The notes under the pieces are model-generated. The model made no database searches. It saw only the letters and a program-made list of their open reading frames with translations, and was not told the DNA's origin. A stretch of 64,000 bases of DNA from Halococcus qingdaonensis (GTDB lineage Archaea > Halobacteriota > Halobacteria > Halobacteriales > Halococcaceae). Every line of letters starts with the position of its first letter. Within the stretch, counting starts at the first letter, position 1. Shown here in pieces: positions 1 to 8,259 of the stretch. The DNA lies in NCBI RefSeq assembly GCF_024508235.1, contig NZ_CP101943.1, forward strand, positions 2,019,112 through 2,083,111. The letters run 5' to 3'. Position numbers and translations under genes: made by a program.

Positions 1-23
1 CTCGTGTCTGGACTGGAGCTCAT

Positions 24-949
24 CTATAGCGACCTCGCTGTGATCAGCACTTCTTCGAAATCCATCCGCGCACCGAGCTTCTCGTACTCATCGACCAGCA
101 CGTATCGGCCGAGTTCTGGCCCGCTGACCCGGTAATACTGCCCGAGCACGTCCTCACTGATATCGTCGGCCACGACTGTCGTATCCAGCGCGTCCATCGC
201 CCGCTCTTTGGCTTCATCGAGCGTGATGTCCGCAAACTCCTCGGTCATCTCCCGATTGAAAATCACCTCGTGAACCTCGCTCCCGCTATCGAGAACGCCT
301 TTGATCCGAAGGTCGAACTCTCCCTCGACCTCGCCGTGTTCGGAACAACGCCCGTTCTGGAGTACGCGCGTACAGTCCTCCATGGGACAGCGCTTGATCA
401 GCCCACTCCCGCTTTGGATATCGATCAGCGCACCCTCAATCTCGGTGGTGTTGTCGCCGACCTCGATCTCTTCGTCCACTTCCTCGATGTGGTGGTCCGG
501 TTGAGTTTCACCGAGAACTGACCCTGACACTCGTCGGTGACGACGTTGCCCAGTTGGTACACCGACCCTTCTTCGATCGTGGGCAAGTCGGATTTCGCCC
601 ACGAGGTGAATTTGATCCGCCCGGTTTCGTCGCCCACGAGGCCGACCTGTGCGATCGCATCGCTGCGTGGCTCCCACAGTTCGACGACCTTTGCGGTGAT
701 ATCGACCCATTCTTCCGCCGCGTTGATACTGCCGATCTCGCGCTGTTCGTTCGCGTCACTCAGCGAGTCCTGATCGACGTCGGCCTCGTCGTAGTAGCTG
801 CTGGTGACGCTGCGGCGCGCTTCCTCGATGGGCACTTGATACTCGTTGACCAGCGTTTCGAGGCGTTCTTCGACCTCCTCGACAGTAATCTCCAGCTGAT
901 CGGCGAACTGGTCGTGGATCTCTTCGGCGTGTGAATGCACTTCGGTCAT
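24..949 (-). pseudogene. Replication protein A (RPA, single-strand DNA binding), frameshifted
   Basis: Two overlapping reading frames together make one haloarchaeal RPA of about 310 residues. The N-terminal frame starts at the ATG ending at 949 and holds a helical leader and an OB fold. The C-terminal frame continues with a zinc-finger motif (CPMEDC...C...H) and a second conserved part ending at 24. The frames meet near 488-497, in a tandem ACC stretch, where one base appears to be missing: N-terminal residues SVKLN are followed in the other frame by IEEVDE. RPA coats single-stranded DNA during replication and repair. A sequencing error is possible, but damage in a mobile-element-rich region is equally plausible. 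Family assignment is firm; which RPA paralogue this is remains an inference (it most resembles the roughly 310-residue RPA3-type proteins). Confidence 0.8.
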
Positions 950-1261
950 GGGTTATCTGCCTCCGCGTGTGTTCGATGGGAGACGCTCATCGTTAACGTC
1001 TCCCGAGTAAAAAACCGCGGAAAGGACAGTGAAAGTGGATCGGGCCGAGACCCCCGGTAGTATGATTCTGGATCGGGAATTGGACGACACTCATCGCTCG
1101 GACACTGAGTACACGGACAAGCAATGTGTCACGGCATGATCGACACGCTCACAGGCGAGTTGCGATTCGTGAGATTGAGTTCACCCCGAGATACAACGGT
1201 ATCTGGGATGAGTACTCCCCCCATTCAAGAACTGAAATCGATGCTCGACTCCGTTTTGAGG
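950..1261. other. Intergenic stretch without a convincing gene
   Basis: Apart from the inverted repeat at 978-1004 and the AT-rich promoter element next to it, nothing codable was recognised. The one short open frame on the plus strand has no haloarchaeal codon bias and overlaps the small zinc-finger gene on the other strand. Confidence 0.4.
978..1004. promoter_or_regulatory. Inverted repeat in the RPA promoter
   Basis: Perfect 8-bp arms, GGGAGACG and CGTCTCCC, are separated by 11 bases about 30 bp upstream of the RPA start. A T-rich run at about 1008-1014, read on the minus strand, would serve as the TATA box, so the repeat would overlap the transcription start. It is a candidate operator. 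No regulator can be named. Confidence 0.4.
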
Positions 1262-1405
1262 CTATGAGAGCGTCTCCTCAGTCATCGGTTCGATATGCGA
1301 GGCGTGGCCGGTGTCATGCGTGTGCGTTTCAGCCTGTGTTTCTGCGCCGACCCGTGAAGGGTGAAAGCCGTACTCTCCACACGACTCGCAGATGATCTTG
1401 TACAT
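1262..1405 (-). CDS. Small CxxC protein, 47 residues, unknown function
   Basis: This 47-residue protein starts at the ATG ending at 1405 with MYKIICESCGEYGF and contains one CxxC pair followed by several histidines (ETHTHDTGH). That is compatible with a single zinc-binding knuckle. Small proteins of this kind (YKIICExCGxYGFHPSRVGAE) recur in haloarchaea, often beside replication or plasmid genes. A longer in-frame start upstream exists but would add an uncharacteristic leader. No function can be assigned. Confidence 0.55.
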   Translation of the reverse strand: MYKIICESCGEYGFHPSRVGAETQAETHTHDTGHASHIEPMTEETLS

Positions 1406-1470
1406 GGGTTGATTGCTCCGCGACCCACTATTATCATATACAATCATTAATGTTTTGGCCGTATTCACTG

Positions 1471-2481
1471 TCACTCATCGAACGAACTCGCCGGCGAGAA
1501 CTCGGTCAACTCCTCGATTTCCTGTTCTAAGCGGTCGACTTCCTGGCGCAGGACATCCGCTTCGGGATCGTCGCTGACTGCCAAGCGGTCCTTGAGCCCC
1601 TGCAAGCGCGTCTCCTTGCGTTCGTCGTCCACCTCGGCTTTCCGCACGTACTCGCTCTCGGAGACATTGTAGACGGCCGATTCGGGCACTGAAACGACAT
1701 CCAGCGCTTCCTCTACCTTGTTTCGATCGACGCCGAGCAGTCGCTCGCGATCGATGCCCGTCTCTGTGAACGCCTCGAGCACTTCTTCGTCACCTTTCAG
1801 CGAGCGGTTCCTCCGCGTTGTTCGCTGGACCGACCCGTACTGGCCGTGCACCGGCCGGTCGTGTCCGACCCGCTCCAAGAGCACGTCGGTCACATCCTTG
1901 CGCAGGTCGTTAGCGTTGCGCTGGACGTCCGACAATAACGTGTAGAAATTCACCAATACGGGCGTCTCGACGCTATCGAGAGCGCTCATGTCCTCGCGTT
2001 CGAGCGCGTCGATCAACAGCAGCATATCCGAGTAGACGTCGATCTCGGGTTCTTCGCGCTGGCTGTCCTGCTCGTCGTCCGTGCCCGCGCTCATCGACAA
2101 GTGGGGAGCCTCGTCCAGTACGGCACTCTCGTCGGCTTCGTCGAGTTCGGTTAGCGTGTTCTCGCGCTCGTCGAGTACGTAGCGCGGGTGCAGTGCGAGC
2201 ACTGCCGCGTACGGTTCGGCTTGCGTCGGCAGTCGAGAGAGCTCGTACCCATCGGTTGCCTCGCGTGTGTGCTCGGCGAGCGCTGCGAACTGCTCACGCT
2301 GTAACGGTTGGGTATCGCCCGAATCGACGTCTTCGATGATGATTCGCTGATCCTGAACGTCGGTAATCCGGAATCGCTTTGACGCCAGCGGCGTGATCAG
2401 CGTCGCCTCCTCGGGCAGTTTCTCGCACCGCTCGATCAGCGTTCCCCACGTCGCTCCGAACGGAATCGCCATAGACGCCAC
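1471..2481 (-). CDS. Conserved haloarchaeal hypothetical protein, 336 residues
   Basis: A GTG start at 2481 or an ATG three codons later gives a strongly acidic protein of about 335 residues. The N-terminal 80 residues look like a compact beta-rich domain, the middle is acidic and low in complexity, and the C-terminal 60 residues are predicted coiled coil (EADVLRQEVDRLEQEIEEL). No enzyme motif is visible. It shares the minus strand with the RPA and zinc-knuckle genes, so it may belong to an old plasmid or virus module. I do not recognise the family. Confidence 0.6.
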   Translation of the reverse strand: MASMAIPFGATWGTLIERCEKLPEEATLITPLASKRFRITDVQDQRIIIEDVDSGDTQPLQREQFAALAEHTREATDGYELSRLPTQAEPYAAVLALHPRYVLDERENTLTELDEADESAVLDEAPHLSMSAGTDDEQDSQREEPEIDVYSDMLLLIDALEREDMSALDSVETPVLVNFYTLLSDVQRNANDLRKDVTDVLLERVGHDRPVHGQYGSVQRTTRRNRSLKGDEEVLEAFTETGIDRERLLGVDRNKVEEALDVVSVPESAVYNVSESEYVRKAEVDDERKETRLQGLKDRLAVSDDPEADVLRQEVDRLEQEIEELTEFSPASSFDE

Positions 2482-2569
2482 TTAGACCGCCACTGTCTAA
2501 AGAACCAGTGACAACACGCCGGATTACGAATGGAATTCACCTGTCAGGCTGTCAACCACAGACCGCGAT

Positions 2570-2821
2570 TCATTCGCCACTACTGTTCACTCGTCGGGCG
2601 GTCGGTGTGACGCGAATAGCCTCGCCAACCGTGTAGATATACCCACGGTTGTCAAGAATTTCCAGCGCTTCTTCAGCGTCGACTTTGTCGAAGCGCTCGT
2701 CGTCAGCAATCACGTCGATAGCTTCGTCCCTGAGAAGATCTTTGCCACTTCCACCAGCCGCGTCGGCCACCAGCGCGAGTGTGTCTTCGGCGAACGGCGG
2801 CAATCGCCGCTCTTCATCCAT
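2570..2821 (-). CDS. Small winged-helix-like hypothetical protein, 83 residues
   Basis: An 83-residue acidic protein on the minus strand. The central part (DKVDAEEALEILDNRGYIYTVGEAIRVTP) has the spacing of a helix followed by a beta wing, as in small winged-helix DNA-binding proteins, and ends with a T-P turn. This is an inference from pattern only. It is separated by about 90 bp from the 336-residue gene and by about 60 bp from the zinc-ribbon gene upstream. Confidence 0.5.
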   Translation of the reverse strand: MDEERRLPPFAEDTLALVADAAGGSGKDLLRDEAIDVIADDERFDKVDAEEALEILDNRGYIYTVGEAIRVTPTARRVNSSGE

Positions 2822-2884
2822 AGCCGCTGTTTTAGCTACCTGTATATGAATCTGTAGACACGGGGGGAACCCGATTAGATCCGG

Positions 2885-3115
2885 TCACCCATCAGTCATC
2901 TCCCGATCGATCTCCGTCCGAACGAACTGTTCAGAGATGACTGCATAGCGTATCGTTCCATCCTCTGTCTCGCGAACGCAGGCCGTACAGTATGTCATTC
3001 GGCGTTTGGTCCCATCCTCGAGAACGTACTCGTCGCTCCCGCGCTCGCTTGGATCTCTCGAACCACAGTTCGGACAGGGTGGAGGCTCGGTCACCTCGTC
3101 GCTCTCAGGACACAT
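2885..3115 (-). CDS. Small zinc-ribbon protein, 76 residues
   Basis: Two CxxC pairs (CPNC near residue 14 and CTAC near residue 43) form a clear zinc-ribbon pattern in a 76-residue protein. No other domain is present. Its partner and role are unknown. It lies just downstream of the PadR-like gene on the same strand. Confidence 0.55.
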   Translation of the reverse strand: MCPESDEVTEPPPCPNCGSRDPSERGSDEYVLEDGTKRRMTYCTACVRETEDGTIRYAVISEQFVRTEIDREMTDG

Positions 3116-3148
3116 TGGGAGTGTAGGTGCGGGACAAATCGAAAACAG

Positions 3149-3430
3149 TCAGGCCTCAGCAGCCACGTATTGGTCTTCCCACTCGCGGCGGGCCTCGATC
3201 TCGCGATGTCCACGCTTGGTCACCTGGTAGTAGTTCGTTCGCTTGTCGAGTTCGCCCTTTTCGAGCAGTCCTTTGTCGACGAGCGTATCGAGATTCGGGT
3301 AGAGCCGCCCGTGGTGAATTTGACTCTCGTAGTACTCTTCGAGTTCGTCTTTGAGTGCCAGACCGTGCGGTTTGTCTTTGCCAGCTGCCACGTACAGTAG
3401 ATCACGCTGGAAGCCAGTCAGATCATACAT
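3149..3430 (-). CDS. PadR-family transcriptional regulator
   Basis: A 93-residue single-domain winged-helix protein. The pattern LTGFQRDLLYVAAG, LKDELEEYY, GRLYPNLDTLVDKGLLEKG and NYYQVTKRG is the PadR fold: helix-turn-helix, wing, and a short C-terminal dimerisation helix. Length is normal for minimal haloarchaeal PadR proteins. A palindrome over its own TATA element (3453-3467) suggests autoregulation. The target genes are not evident from the neighbourhood. Confidence 0.8.
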   Translation of the reverse strand: MYDLTGFQRDLLYVAAGKDKPHGLALKDELEEYYESQIHHGRLYPNLDTLVDKGLLEKGELDKRTNYYQVTKRGHREIEARREWEDQYVAAEA

Positions 3431-3452
3431 GTCCCAGAGGTGGTTTGTCTGT

Positions 3453-3467
3453 CAGTAAAATATACTG
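3453..3467. promoter_or_regulatory. Candidate operator over the padR promoter
   Basis: CAGTA and TACTG arms flank the A/T core AAATA about 25 bp upstream of the PadR start. The core read on the minus strand (ATATTTTA) is a good archaeal TATA box, so a dimer bound to the palindrome would block TBP. Confidence 0.4.
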
Positions 3468-3561
3468 GTTTCAGATACCGAATGAACCCCGATTCGATTC
3501 AGACTTCGAATGGGCGCTGTGGCGTGCGACGGTGTAAATAGCGTGCAGCCGAGGGAACCGT

Positions 3562-4788
3562 ATGCAAGATCCACACGAAAAGACGCTCAATCCTCTGGTT
3601 CCGTCGCTCTTCATCAAAGCCGTCCAAGATCGCCTCCGCAGTTACAGCGGGACGCGGCTCTCGCAGCCGCGTCCCTGCCCCGATTGCGGCGATCAGAACT
3701 ACCGCAAACACAACATCGAAGAACAGGTCTTCGCCGTCCTCATCACTGAGGACGGCTTCGAGGAAATCACGGTCGAATACCGCCGCTACTGGTGCAAGAA
3801 CTGCGGAAAGCCGACGCTTCCAGATATGACGCCGCTATTTTACGAAGGCTGCCACTACGGCAAACCGATCGTAGAACTGTGCTTGTTCCATGCGGCGGAG
3901 AATCCGTTTCACGCCAGTGAACGGATTCTCCAAAATCAGTACGGGATTCAGGTCGATCGAGACACGATTCAACGCTACGCCGAGCGGTTCGGCGACAAAG
4001 TCGCCGACCGCCACGGCGTCAAGATCGCCGACTCGACGGTTTCGATGAACTTCCTCTCGCTACTGTTCGGCGTCAGCACCGTTGACGAACTCAAAACCGA
4101 GTACGCCGACGAACTCGACGATGAGGAAATCAACGGTCTCGTCGGTGTCGCCGACGAGACCTATCCAGCGAGGAAAGGCGCGAAAAAAGACCTCTACGAG
4201 GAGAACATGCGTCGCAAGCAGAACGGAAAACAGCCCAAGAAGTGGCCGGAAGGATTCACCGTTGGAAGCTCGTATCTGCCGCAACTGGACTGTTTCGCTG
4301 GACTCCAGTGTCGGAACACGGCCTTCGCGCGAGCGCTGGCGCTCGCGCTCATCTTCCCACTCCGAGGTGTGGATTATTGGCTCACCGACGATCACGACTC
4401 CTACAACGACATCTTGCCGAATCGGGTGAAGTGTCTGGTCCACAAGCTCAGGACACGCGCTCGCGGCGACGAGCGCGTGTCCGAGTTGCACAAAGCGGGT
4501 GAGTTAGACGAACTCCGCGAATATCTCGAAGAGGAGTACGAAATCGCCTACGAGAAGCTAGTGGCAACACTCAGAGAAGAACAGCCAGCGTTCTGGGACG
4601 AAACGGAAGAAGAATTCACCGGGCCAGTGAGTACGAATGCGATAGAGGGCGGAAACTGGCGGCTCAAGTATGGTCTCGGCGTTCCGTACGCGCGGTGCCA
4701 GTCGGCACGCGCGCGTACAGCATTATTGGTCGCGTCGCAGAATCCTTTAGAATCGGGACGATATCCGTCAGCAAGAAGCCGTAGCTGA
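3562..4788 (+). pseudogene. Transposase with N-terminal zinc ribbon, truncated by an ISH6-type insertion
   Basis: The frame begins MQDPHEKTLNP, carries a zinc ribbon (CPDC, then CKNC) in the first 105 residues and then a DDE-type catalytic core: VADETYPA near 210, TDDHDSYND near 285 and STNAIEGGNWRLKY near 360. The last native residues are about AARTALL, after which the frame crosses into the left inverted repeat of the downstream element at 4728 and ends in unrelated sequence. The C-terminus is therefore lost. The insertion-sequence family was not identified with confidence (haloarchaeal ISNCY-like is the nearest guess). Confidence 0.75.
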
Positions 4789-6194
4789 TACCTGAAAGGA
4801 AGGGGACTACTCTGATGTTGAGATGAGAGAGTCCCCGATTCAAATCACACTCACCGTTCACTTGGTACTGTCCATTGATCTGACCGAACAGTATCCACTC
4901 GCTGCTGTTGCCGAGGTACTCACCCAGCAGAGTATCGAATCCGCCCTCCTTGAGACACTCATCCAAAGCCTCAACGAGCACCTCGTTGAGGCGTACTGCG
5001 GCGATAAACACGCACACGGCAACGGTACCAACCGATTCCAACGCTCCGCTACCTCCACTCGCTCGGCGGTTACCACCGCCGGCGAGCACCAATTCACTCT
5101 CGACTACGTCGAAGACACCGCTACTGACGACGAGAACCCCTCTCACTTCCGCCCTATCGAAGACCTCGTCGATTTCGATGGAAAGAAACGCTATCAACAG
5201 GATATCTCCGCTCACAGCGTCGATCTCGCCACCACGCTCTCCTACCGCGACGCTGCTTCTCACGGCGACGGCTTCGACAAGATGCCGTCGCCGGACACCA
5301 TCCAGCGCCGTGTCGAAGAATACGGCGACGAACTCACCGAGTTCGTTGCCGACCGTCTTCCCGGCACAGCAGCCGACACTGTCGTCCCTGACGGCACGAA
5401 ATGCTACAGTCAGGACGACGACCGCGACTACCACGACGTCCAAGTTACCCTCGCAGAAGACACCGCCGAGAACTCGCGGTCGTTGCTGGATGTCTCGGTT
5501 AACGCTGACTGGGATGAGACAGCATCCTCACTGGAGGCAATAGACGCGATCACTGACGACGCGAGGGTCGTCAGTGACGCTGAAAATCGTCTCGTCACAG
5601 CCTTTACCGACGGAACACGCAAACACCAACTCGATCTGTCCCACGTTCCACGAACACTCAGCTACATGCTCTGGGACGACGGCGCACTCTCATTAGATGA
5701 CCGCAGGGAGGTCACTTCGGAAGTTGCAGGTGAGCTGTTCCATCTCAAGAACTCCGTCGAGAAGCATCGTCCAGAGGAGGAACGTTCGGCGATCCGCGAG
5801 CGGATCGACCGAACGGAAGAGAGGATAGAAAAGACGGCATGGCAGTTAGAGCAGCTATCCTCGCCGAAAGCAGCAGAGTATCTCCGGAGTGGGTTGCCAT
5901 CGATAGTAACGTTCGCCGAGGATGCACTCGACGGGTTCGAGGTACCGTGGACCTCGAACCCAGTCGAACGGGCAATGGGTGAAGTCGCCAAACGGTGCAA
6001 ACGTGATTGGATGCGGTGGACGGAAGACGGGTTAGAGGCGCTGCTTCAGCTGCGACTCGTGAAGTACGCGAATCCAGATTACTACCGCCAGTTCTTCGAT
6101 AATTTCCTCCAGCGGTCAACCCACAACAAGATACGCTGCACTGTTTCGGTCACAGTCACTGGAGGTGAAGTCTAAACGGTCTTGCGACGCGACC
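4728..6194 (+). mobile_element. ISH6-family insertion sequence
   Basis: Imperfect terminal inverted repeats of about 24 bp are visible: the left end starts GGTCGCGTCGCA at 4728, and the complement of the right end, finishing at 6194, begins with the same 12 bases. Both continue with a closely similar tail ending TTTAGA. The length of 1,467 bp and the single transposase fit ISH6. The 8 bases outside each end (4720-4727 and 6195-6202) are not identical, so no clean target duplication remains. That points to a later deletion or recombination beside the element. Confidence 0.85.
4823..6175 (+). CDS. ISH6-family transposase
   Basis: A full-length 450-residue transposase with the recognisable ISH6 sequence blocks: KHAHGNGTNRFQR, TTAGEHQFTLDYVEDTA, YQQDISAHSVDLATTLSYRD, VPDGTKCYSQDDD and the C-terminal TSNPVERAMGEVAKRCKRDW. 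It should catalyse DNA cleavage and strand transfer of its own element through a DDE active site. The frame is intact and sits between the two inverted repeats, so the element may still be active. Confidence 0.9.
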   Translation: MRESPIQITLTVHLVLSIDLTEQYPLAAVAEVLTQQSIESALLETLIQSLNEHLVEAYCGDKHAHGNGTNRFQRSATSTRSAVTTAGEHQFTLDYVEDTATDDENPSHFRPIEDLVDFDGKKRYQQDISAHSVDLATTLSYRDAASHGDGFDKMPSPDTIQRRVEEYGDELTEFVADRLPGTAADTVVPDGTKCYSQDDDRDYHDVQVTLAEDTAENSRSLLDVSVNADWDETASSLEAIDAITDDARVVSDAENRLVTAFTDGTRKHQLDLSHVPRTLSYMLWDDGALSLDDRREVTSEVAGELFHLKNSVEKHRPEEERSAIRERIDRTEERIEKTAWQLEQLSSPKAAEYLRSGLPSIVTFAEDALDGFEVPWTSNPVERAMGEVAKRCKRDWMRWTEDGLEALLQLRLVKYANPDYYRQFFDNFLQRSTHNKIRCTVSVTVTGGEV

Positions 6195-6655
6195 CATATT
6201 TCTGATTATTGACGAACCATCGAAAGCATTCCGACCGCCTGCCGCTACGCCTGTCAGTGATACTTTCACCCTCTGTACGTGCTGTTTGTCTAATGACCAG
6301 GAAAAGACATGATAACTGGTCTACAATACGATCTACGCAGAGGTCAGCTAGGTCGATTCATCAGGCACAGTCTCTTCCGCAATTCAGATCGGGATTGTTC
6401 CACTGTTGCTCGTGCATGAGCAAACTACCTGCCTGACTTCAGATATTTGAATACAGATTGTCTCTAACAGGCGTGCTGAATATGCGCTCTGTATCTCGCA
6501 CGGTGGATCTCTCAACTGTGAGGAAATATTCGTGCAAAATCATAGATGCTCCGATAATCACTATAGCTCTCACTGACGTTTCTCAAAGCATCACTTTCAC
6601 TCGGGATCGTGCTTCCGATAGCCGTCAGACGGCGCTGGCGACCACTCTGGGGCCA
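6195..6655. other. Gene-free stretch containing the MITE
   Basis: Between the ISH6-type element and the next gene there is only the 105-bp MITE and about 350 bp of moderately AT-rich sequence with short broken frames. A 25-bp patch at 6474-6499 resembles 60769-60795 in the core region, but the match is too short to call a repeat. I see no gene. Confidence 0.5.
6338..6442 (-). mobile_element. MITE, copy A (105 bp)
   Basis: Read on the minus strand, this segment begins CTGAAGTCAGGCAGG and ends with the complement of CAGAGGTCAGCTAGG, giving imperfect terminal inverted repeats of about 15 bp. It has no coding capacity. It matches 15546-15651 along its whole length in opposite orientation at roughly 88-90 percent by eye. 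No target duplication is visible around this copy. The parent insertion sequence is not in the window. Confidence 0.7.
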
Positions 6656-6874
6656 TCAATCGTAGCAGTCGTAAGCAGTTTCGCGGTAAGCTTGCTCACT
6701 GTCATCGTGCTGGGCACGCTCGACAGCTGCCCGTGCCTCGTCAAGCAGCGCGTGGGCGCGCGAGAGGTCGCTACCATGGAGAGCGTCGATCGCGTACTCG
6801 CAGGCTTCGACCGCTTGCTGGTGGGCGTCCGAACGGTCTTCTGTGTCGTCGGGGTGATGAACGTCGTCGCTCAT
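6656..6874 (-). CDS. Small acidic hypothetical protein, 72 residues
   Basis: A 72-residue, probably all-helical acidic protein (DAHQQAVEACEYAIDALHGSDLSRAHALLDEARAA) with the periodicity of a tetratricopeptide-like helical hairpin. It lies 14 bp downstream of the winged-helix gene on the same strand and is probably co-transcribed with it. Its function is unknown. Confidence 0.5.
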   Translation of the reverse strand: MSDDVHHPDDTEDRSDAHQQAVEACEYAIDALHGSDLSRAHALLDEARAAVERAQHDDSEQAYRETAYDCYD

Positions 6875-6888
6875 TTGTCTCTTCTTCT

Positions 6889-7299
6889 CTATTGCGGCCG
6901 CGGCGCACGCTCGAAGCGTTTGATTTGCTCGTTTTTCTCGATGCGCTCGTACACTGCGCGTAACGTCTCCTCGGCGCGCAACAGGCCATGGCGATCGAGA
7001 AACGCCTGTCCCTCATCGCTCAGTCCATAGAACTTGTACGGAAGGTCGCGTTTGCGTCGGTCAGATGGGAGCATGTAAGTCTCGACGATACCCGCCTCAA
7101 CCAGCCGTTCGAGATGCTGGTAAATCGTTCCCTCACTCTTGCTCGGATTGACGTAGGCGAGTTCCTTCATCGAGGGGAGCTGTGACGGGTGGCCGAGAAT
7201 GTTCTGAAGGAGGACGAACCGCGTGTCCTGCGTTACGACGTGCAACCGCTCGCGCTCTTGCTCGCCTTCGAAGCCGTCCGTCGATGCTGTCTCGCTCAT
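6889..7299 (-). CDS. Winged-helix transcriptional regulator (PadR/ArsR-like)
   Basis: A 136-residue protein. Residues 25-110 show a winged-helix pattern: RFVLLQNILGHPSQLPS, a recognition-helix region EGTIYQHLERLVEAGIVE, and a wing with a basic loop (PSDRRKRDLPYKFYGLS) followed by a dimer helix. Such regulators are common in haloarchaea, where they usually control the adjacent divergent gene. Here that is the unknown protein starting at 7412; the two share a 112-bp intergenic region holding a short palindrome. Confidence 0.75.
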   Translation of the reverse strand: MSETASTDGFEGEQERERLHVVTQDTRFVLLQNILGHPSQLPSMKELAYVNPSKSEGTIYQHLERLVEAGIVETYMLPSDRRKRDLPYKFYGLSDEGQAFLDRHGLLRAEETLRAVYERIEKNEQIKRFERAPRPQ

Positions 7300-7339
7300 G
7301 AGTAGTTGTTCGTCCTGCCGGTACTAATAGTTTGTCTCG

Positions 7340-7350
7340 ACCAATTTGGT
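7340..7350. promoter_or_regulatory. Palindrome in the divergent promoter region
   Basis: ACCAA-T-TTGGT is a perfect 5-bp-arm palindrome between the winged-helix gene (start 7299) and the divergent gene (start 7412). Related GGTTTGG-type half sites lie at 7366-7374. A TATA-like GATATAAT follows at 7380-7387. The arrangement is compatible with shared control by the winged-helix protein. Confidence 0.35.
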
Positions 7351-7411
7351 TGCTAAACTGGCGGCTGGTTTGGTGAGCAAGATATAATGCTGGTTGCTTC
7401 GTACCCAGCGT

Positions 7412-7984
7412 ATGGACGACCATTCGGAGCCGGGTGTTGATGATATCGCCGACCGCGCTGCCGAGTACGCCCACCTCGATACGCTCTCGCCACGCGAATA
7501 CGAACAAGCGCTCGACGCGGTTGCCGAACTGACGCCGCTGTTCGAGTACGAGACCTCGTATTTCGTGCTCGGAAGCTACGGCACGCCGGAAATCCATCGG
7601 CTCCAGCTCGTCAAAGACCGATTGAACCGTCGCTCCGACGTGTATGCGTTCCTGATGGTGGACATTCGCGGTGAGTGGTCGAACACGCTGGTGAAGTTTC
7701 GCATTCTCGCTGACTACGCGACGTGTCTCGTTGGCGTTGCCGAACACGACCGCAGTGGATTCCTTGTCGAGCAAGGGATGTTCTTTCTCCATCAGCCCTA
7801 CTTCGAACGAGCGCACGTCCTCAAGCGCGAGTATGCCCAATCGACGCTTGATGAAGAGTTCGACGGGAACGAGCCGTACAGTGCGCTCCAACTCGATGGG
7901 TTTGACCTCCTCGACCGAGAGGGGCGACTGTTCGTCTGGACAGGTGAAGACGAGTTGATGGCTGCTGTCGAAAAACTTCCATGA
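7412..7984 (+). CDS. Conserved haloarchaeal protein of unknown function, possible Rossmann-like fold
   Basis: A 190-residue protein starting at the ATG at 7412, about 25 bp after a TATA-like element. The sequence order FVLGSYGTPEIHRLQLVKDRL, YAFLMVDIRGEW, VKFRILADYA, CLVGVAEHDRSGFLVEQG has the strand-helix rhythm and glycine-glutamate signature of nucleoside-deoxyribosyltransferase or TIR-like folds. This is a visual resemblance only, and no catalytic residue is proven. It is divergent from a winged-helix regulator. Confidence 0.6.
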   Translation: MDDHSEPGVDDIADRAAEYAHLDTLSPREYEQALDAVAELTPLFEYETSYFVLGSYGTPEIHRLQLVKDRLNRRSDVYAFLMVDIRGEWSNTLVKFRILADYATCLVGVAEHDRSGFLVEQGMFFLHQPYFERAHVLKREYAQSTLDEEFDGNEPYSALQLDGFDLLDREGRLFVWTGEDELMAAVEKLP

Positions 7985-8025
7985 ATTGTAGACGGCTTTA
8001 TCGAAGGTAGTGTCTTACCAACCAA

Positions 8026-8115
8026 AGATTCGGAGGATGAGTTTCTACAAACTACCACGCAGCTGATGATTTGCTGTTCAGGAAGAACGGTCTATCATGC
8101 TTATCCTGCCTGCGC
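8026..8115 (+). mobile_element. 90-bp non-autonomous derivative of the recombinase element
   Basis: The left 33 bp (8026-8058) match the complement of 12567-12599 at 29 of 33 positions. The right 21 bp (8095-8115) match the complement of 11532-11552 at 20 of 21. The two blocks occur in the same order and orientation as at the ends of the 1,068-bp element carrying the AbrB-like gene and serine recombinase. Only about 36 bp lie between them here. This is therefore best read as an internally deleted copy of that element. Confidence 0.65.
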
Positions 8116-8199
8116 TGCACCCCCATCAGGCTATGAGGTTTCAGTAGGAATCTGAGAACCTGCTTTCCTGCTTAGTCGCCTATTCTACTGGATATGTAC

Positions 8200-8217
8200 T
8201 AATTAGAGGTCTAATTA
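8200..8217. promoter_or_regulatory. Perfect 18-bp palindrome in the P450 promoter
   Basis: TAATTAGA-GG-TCTAATTA has perfect 8-bp arms. It overlaps the probable TATA element (AATTAATAAA, 8212-8221), 43 bp upstream of the P450 start. It is a strong candidate operator for a dimeric regulator. The regulator is not identified. Confidence 0.5.
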
Positions 8218-8259
8218 ATAAAGCAATAACATTATTCAATCGCCTCACGAATATGGGGT

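Noticed and set aside
6474-6499. Short similarity to 60769-60795 (CGC-CTG-ATCTCGCAC region)
   Set aside because: Only about 25 bases with several mismatches, so it could be chance or a tiny remnant. It is too weak to call a repeat.
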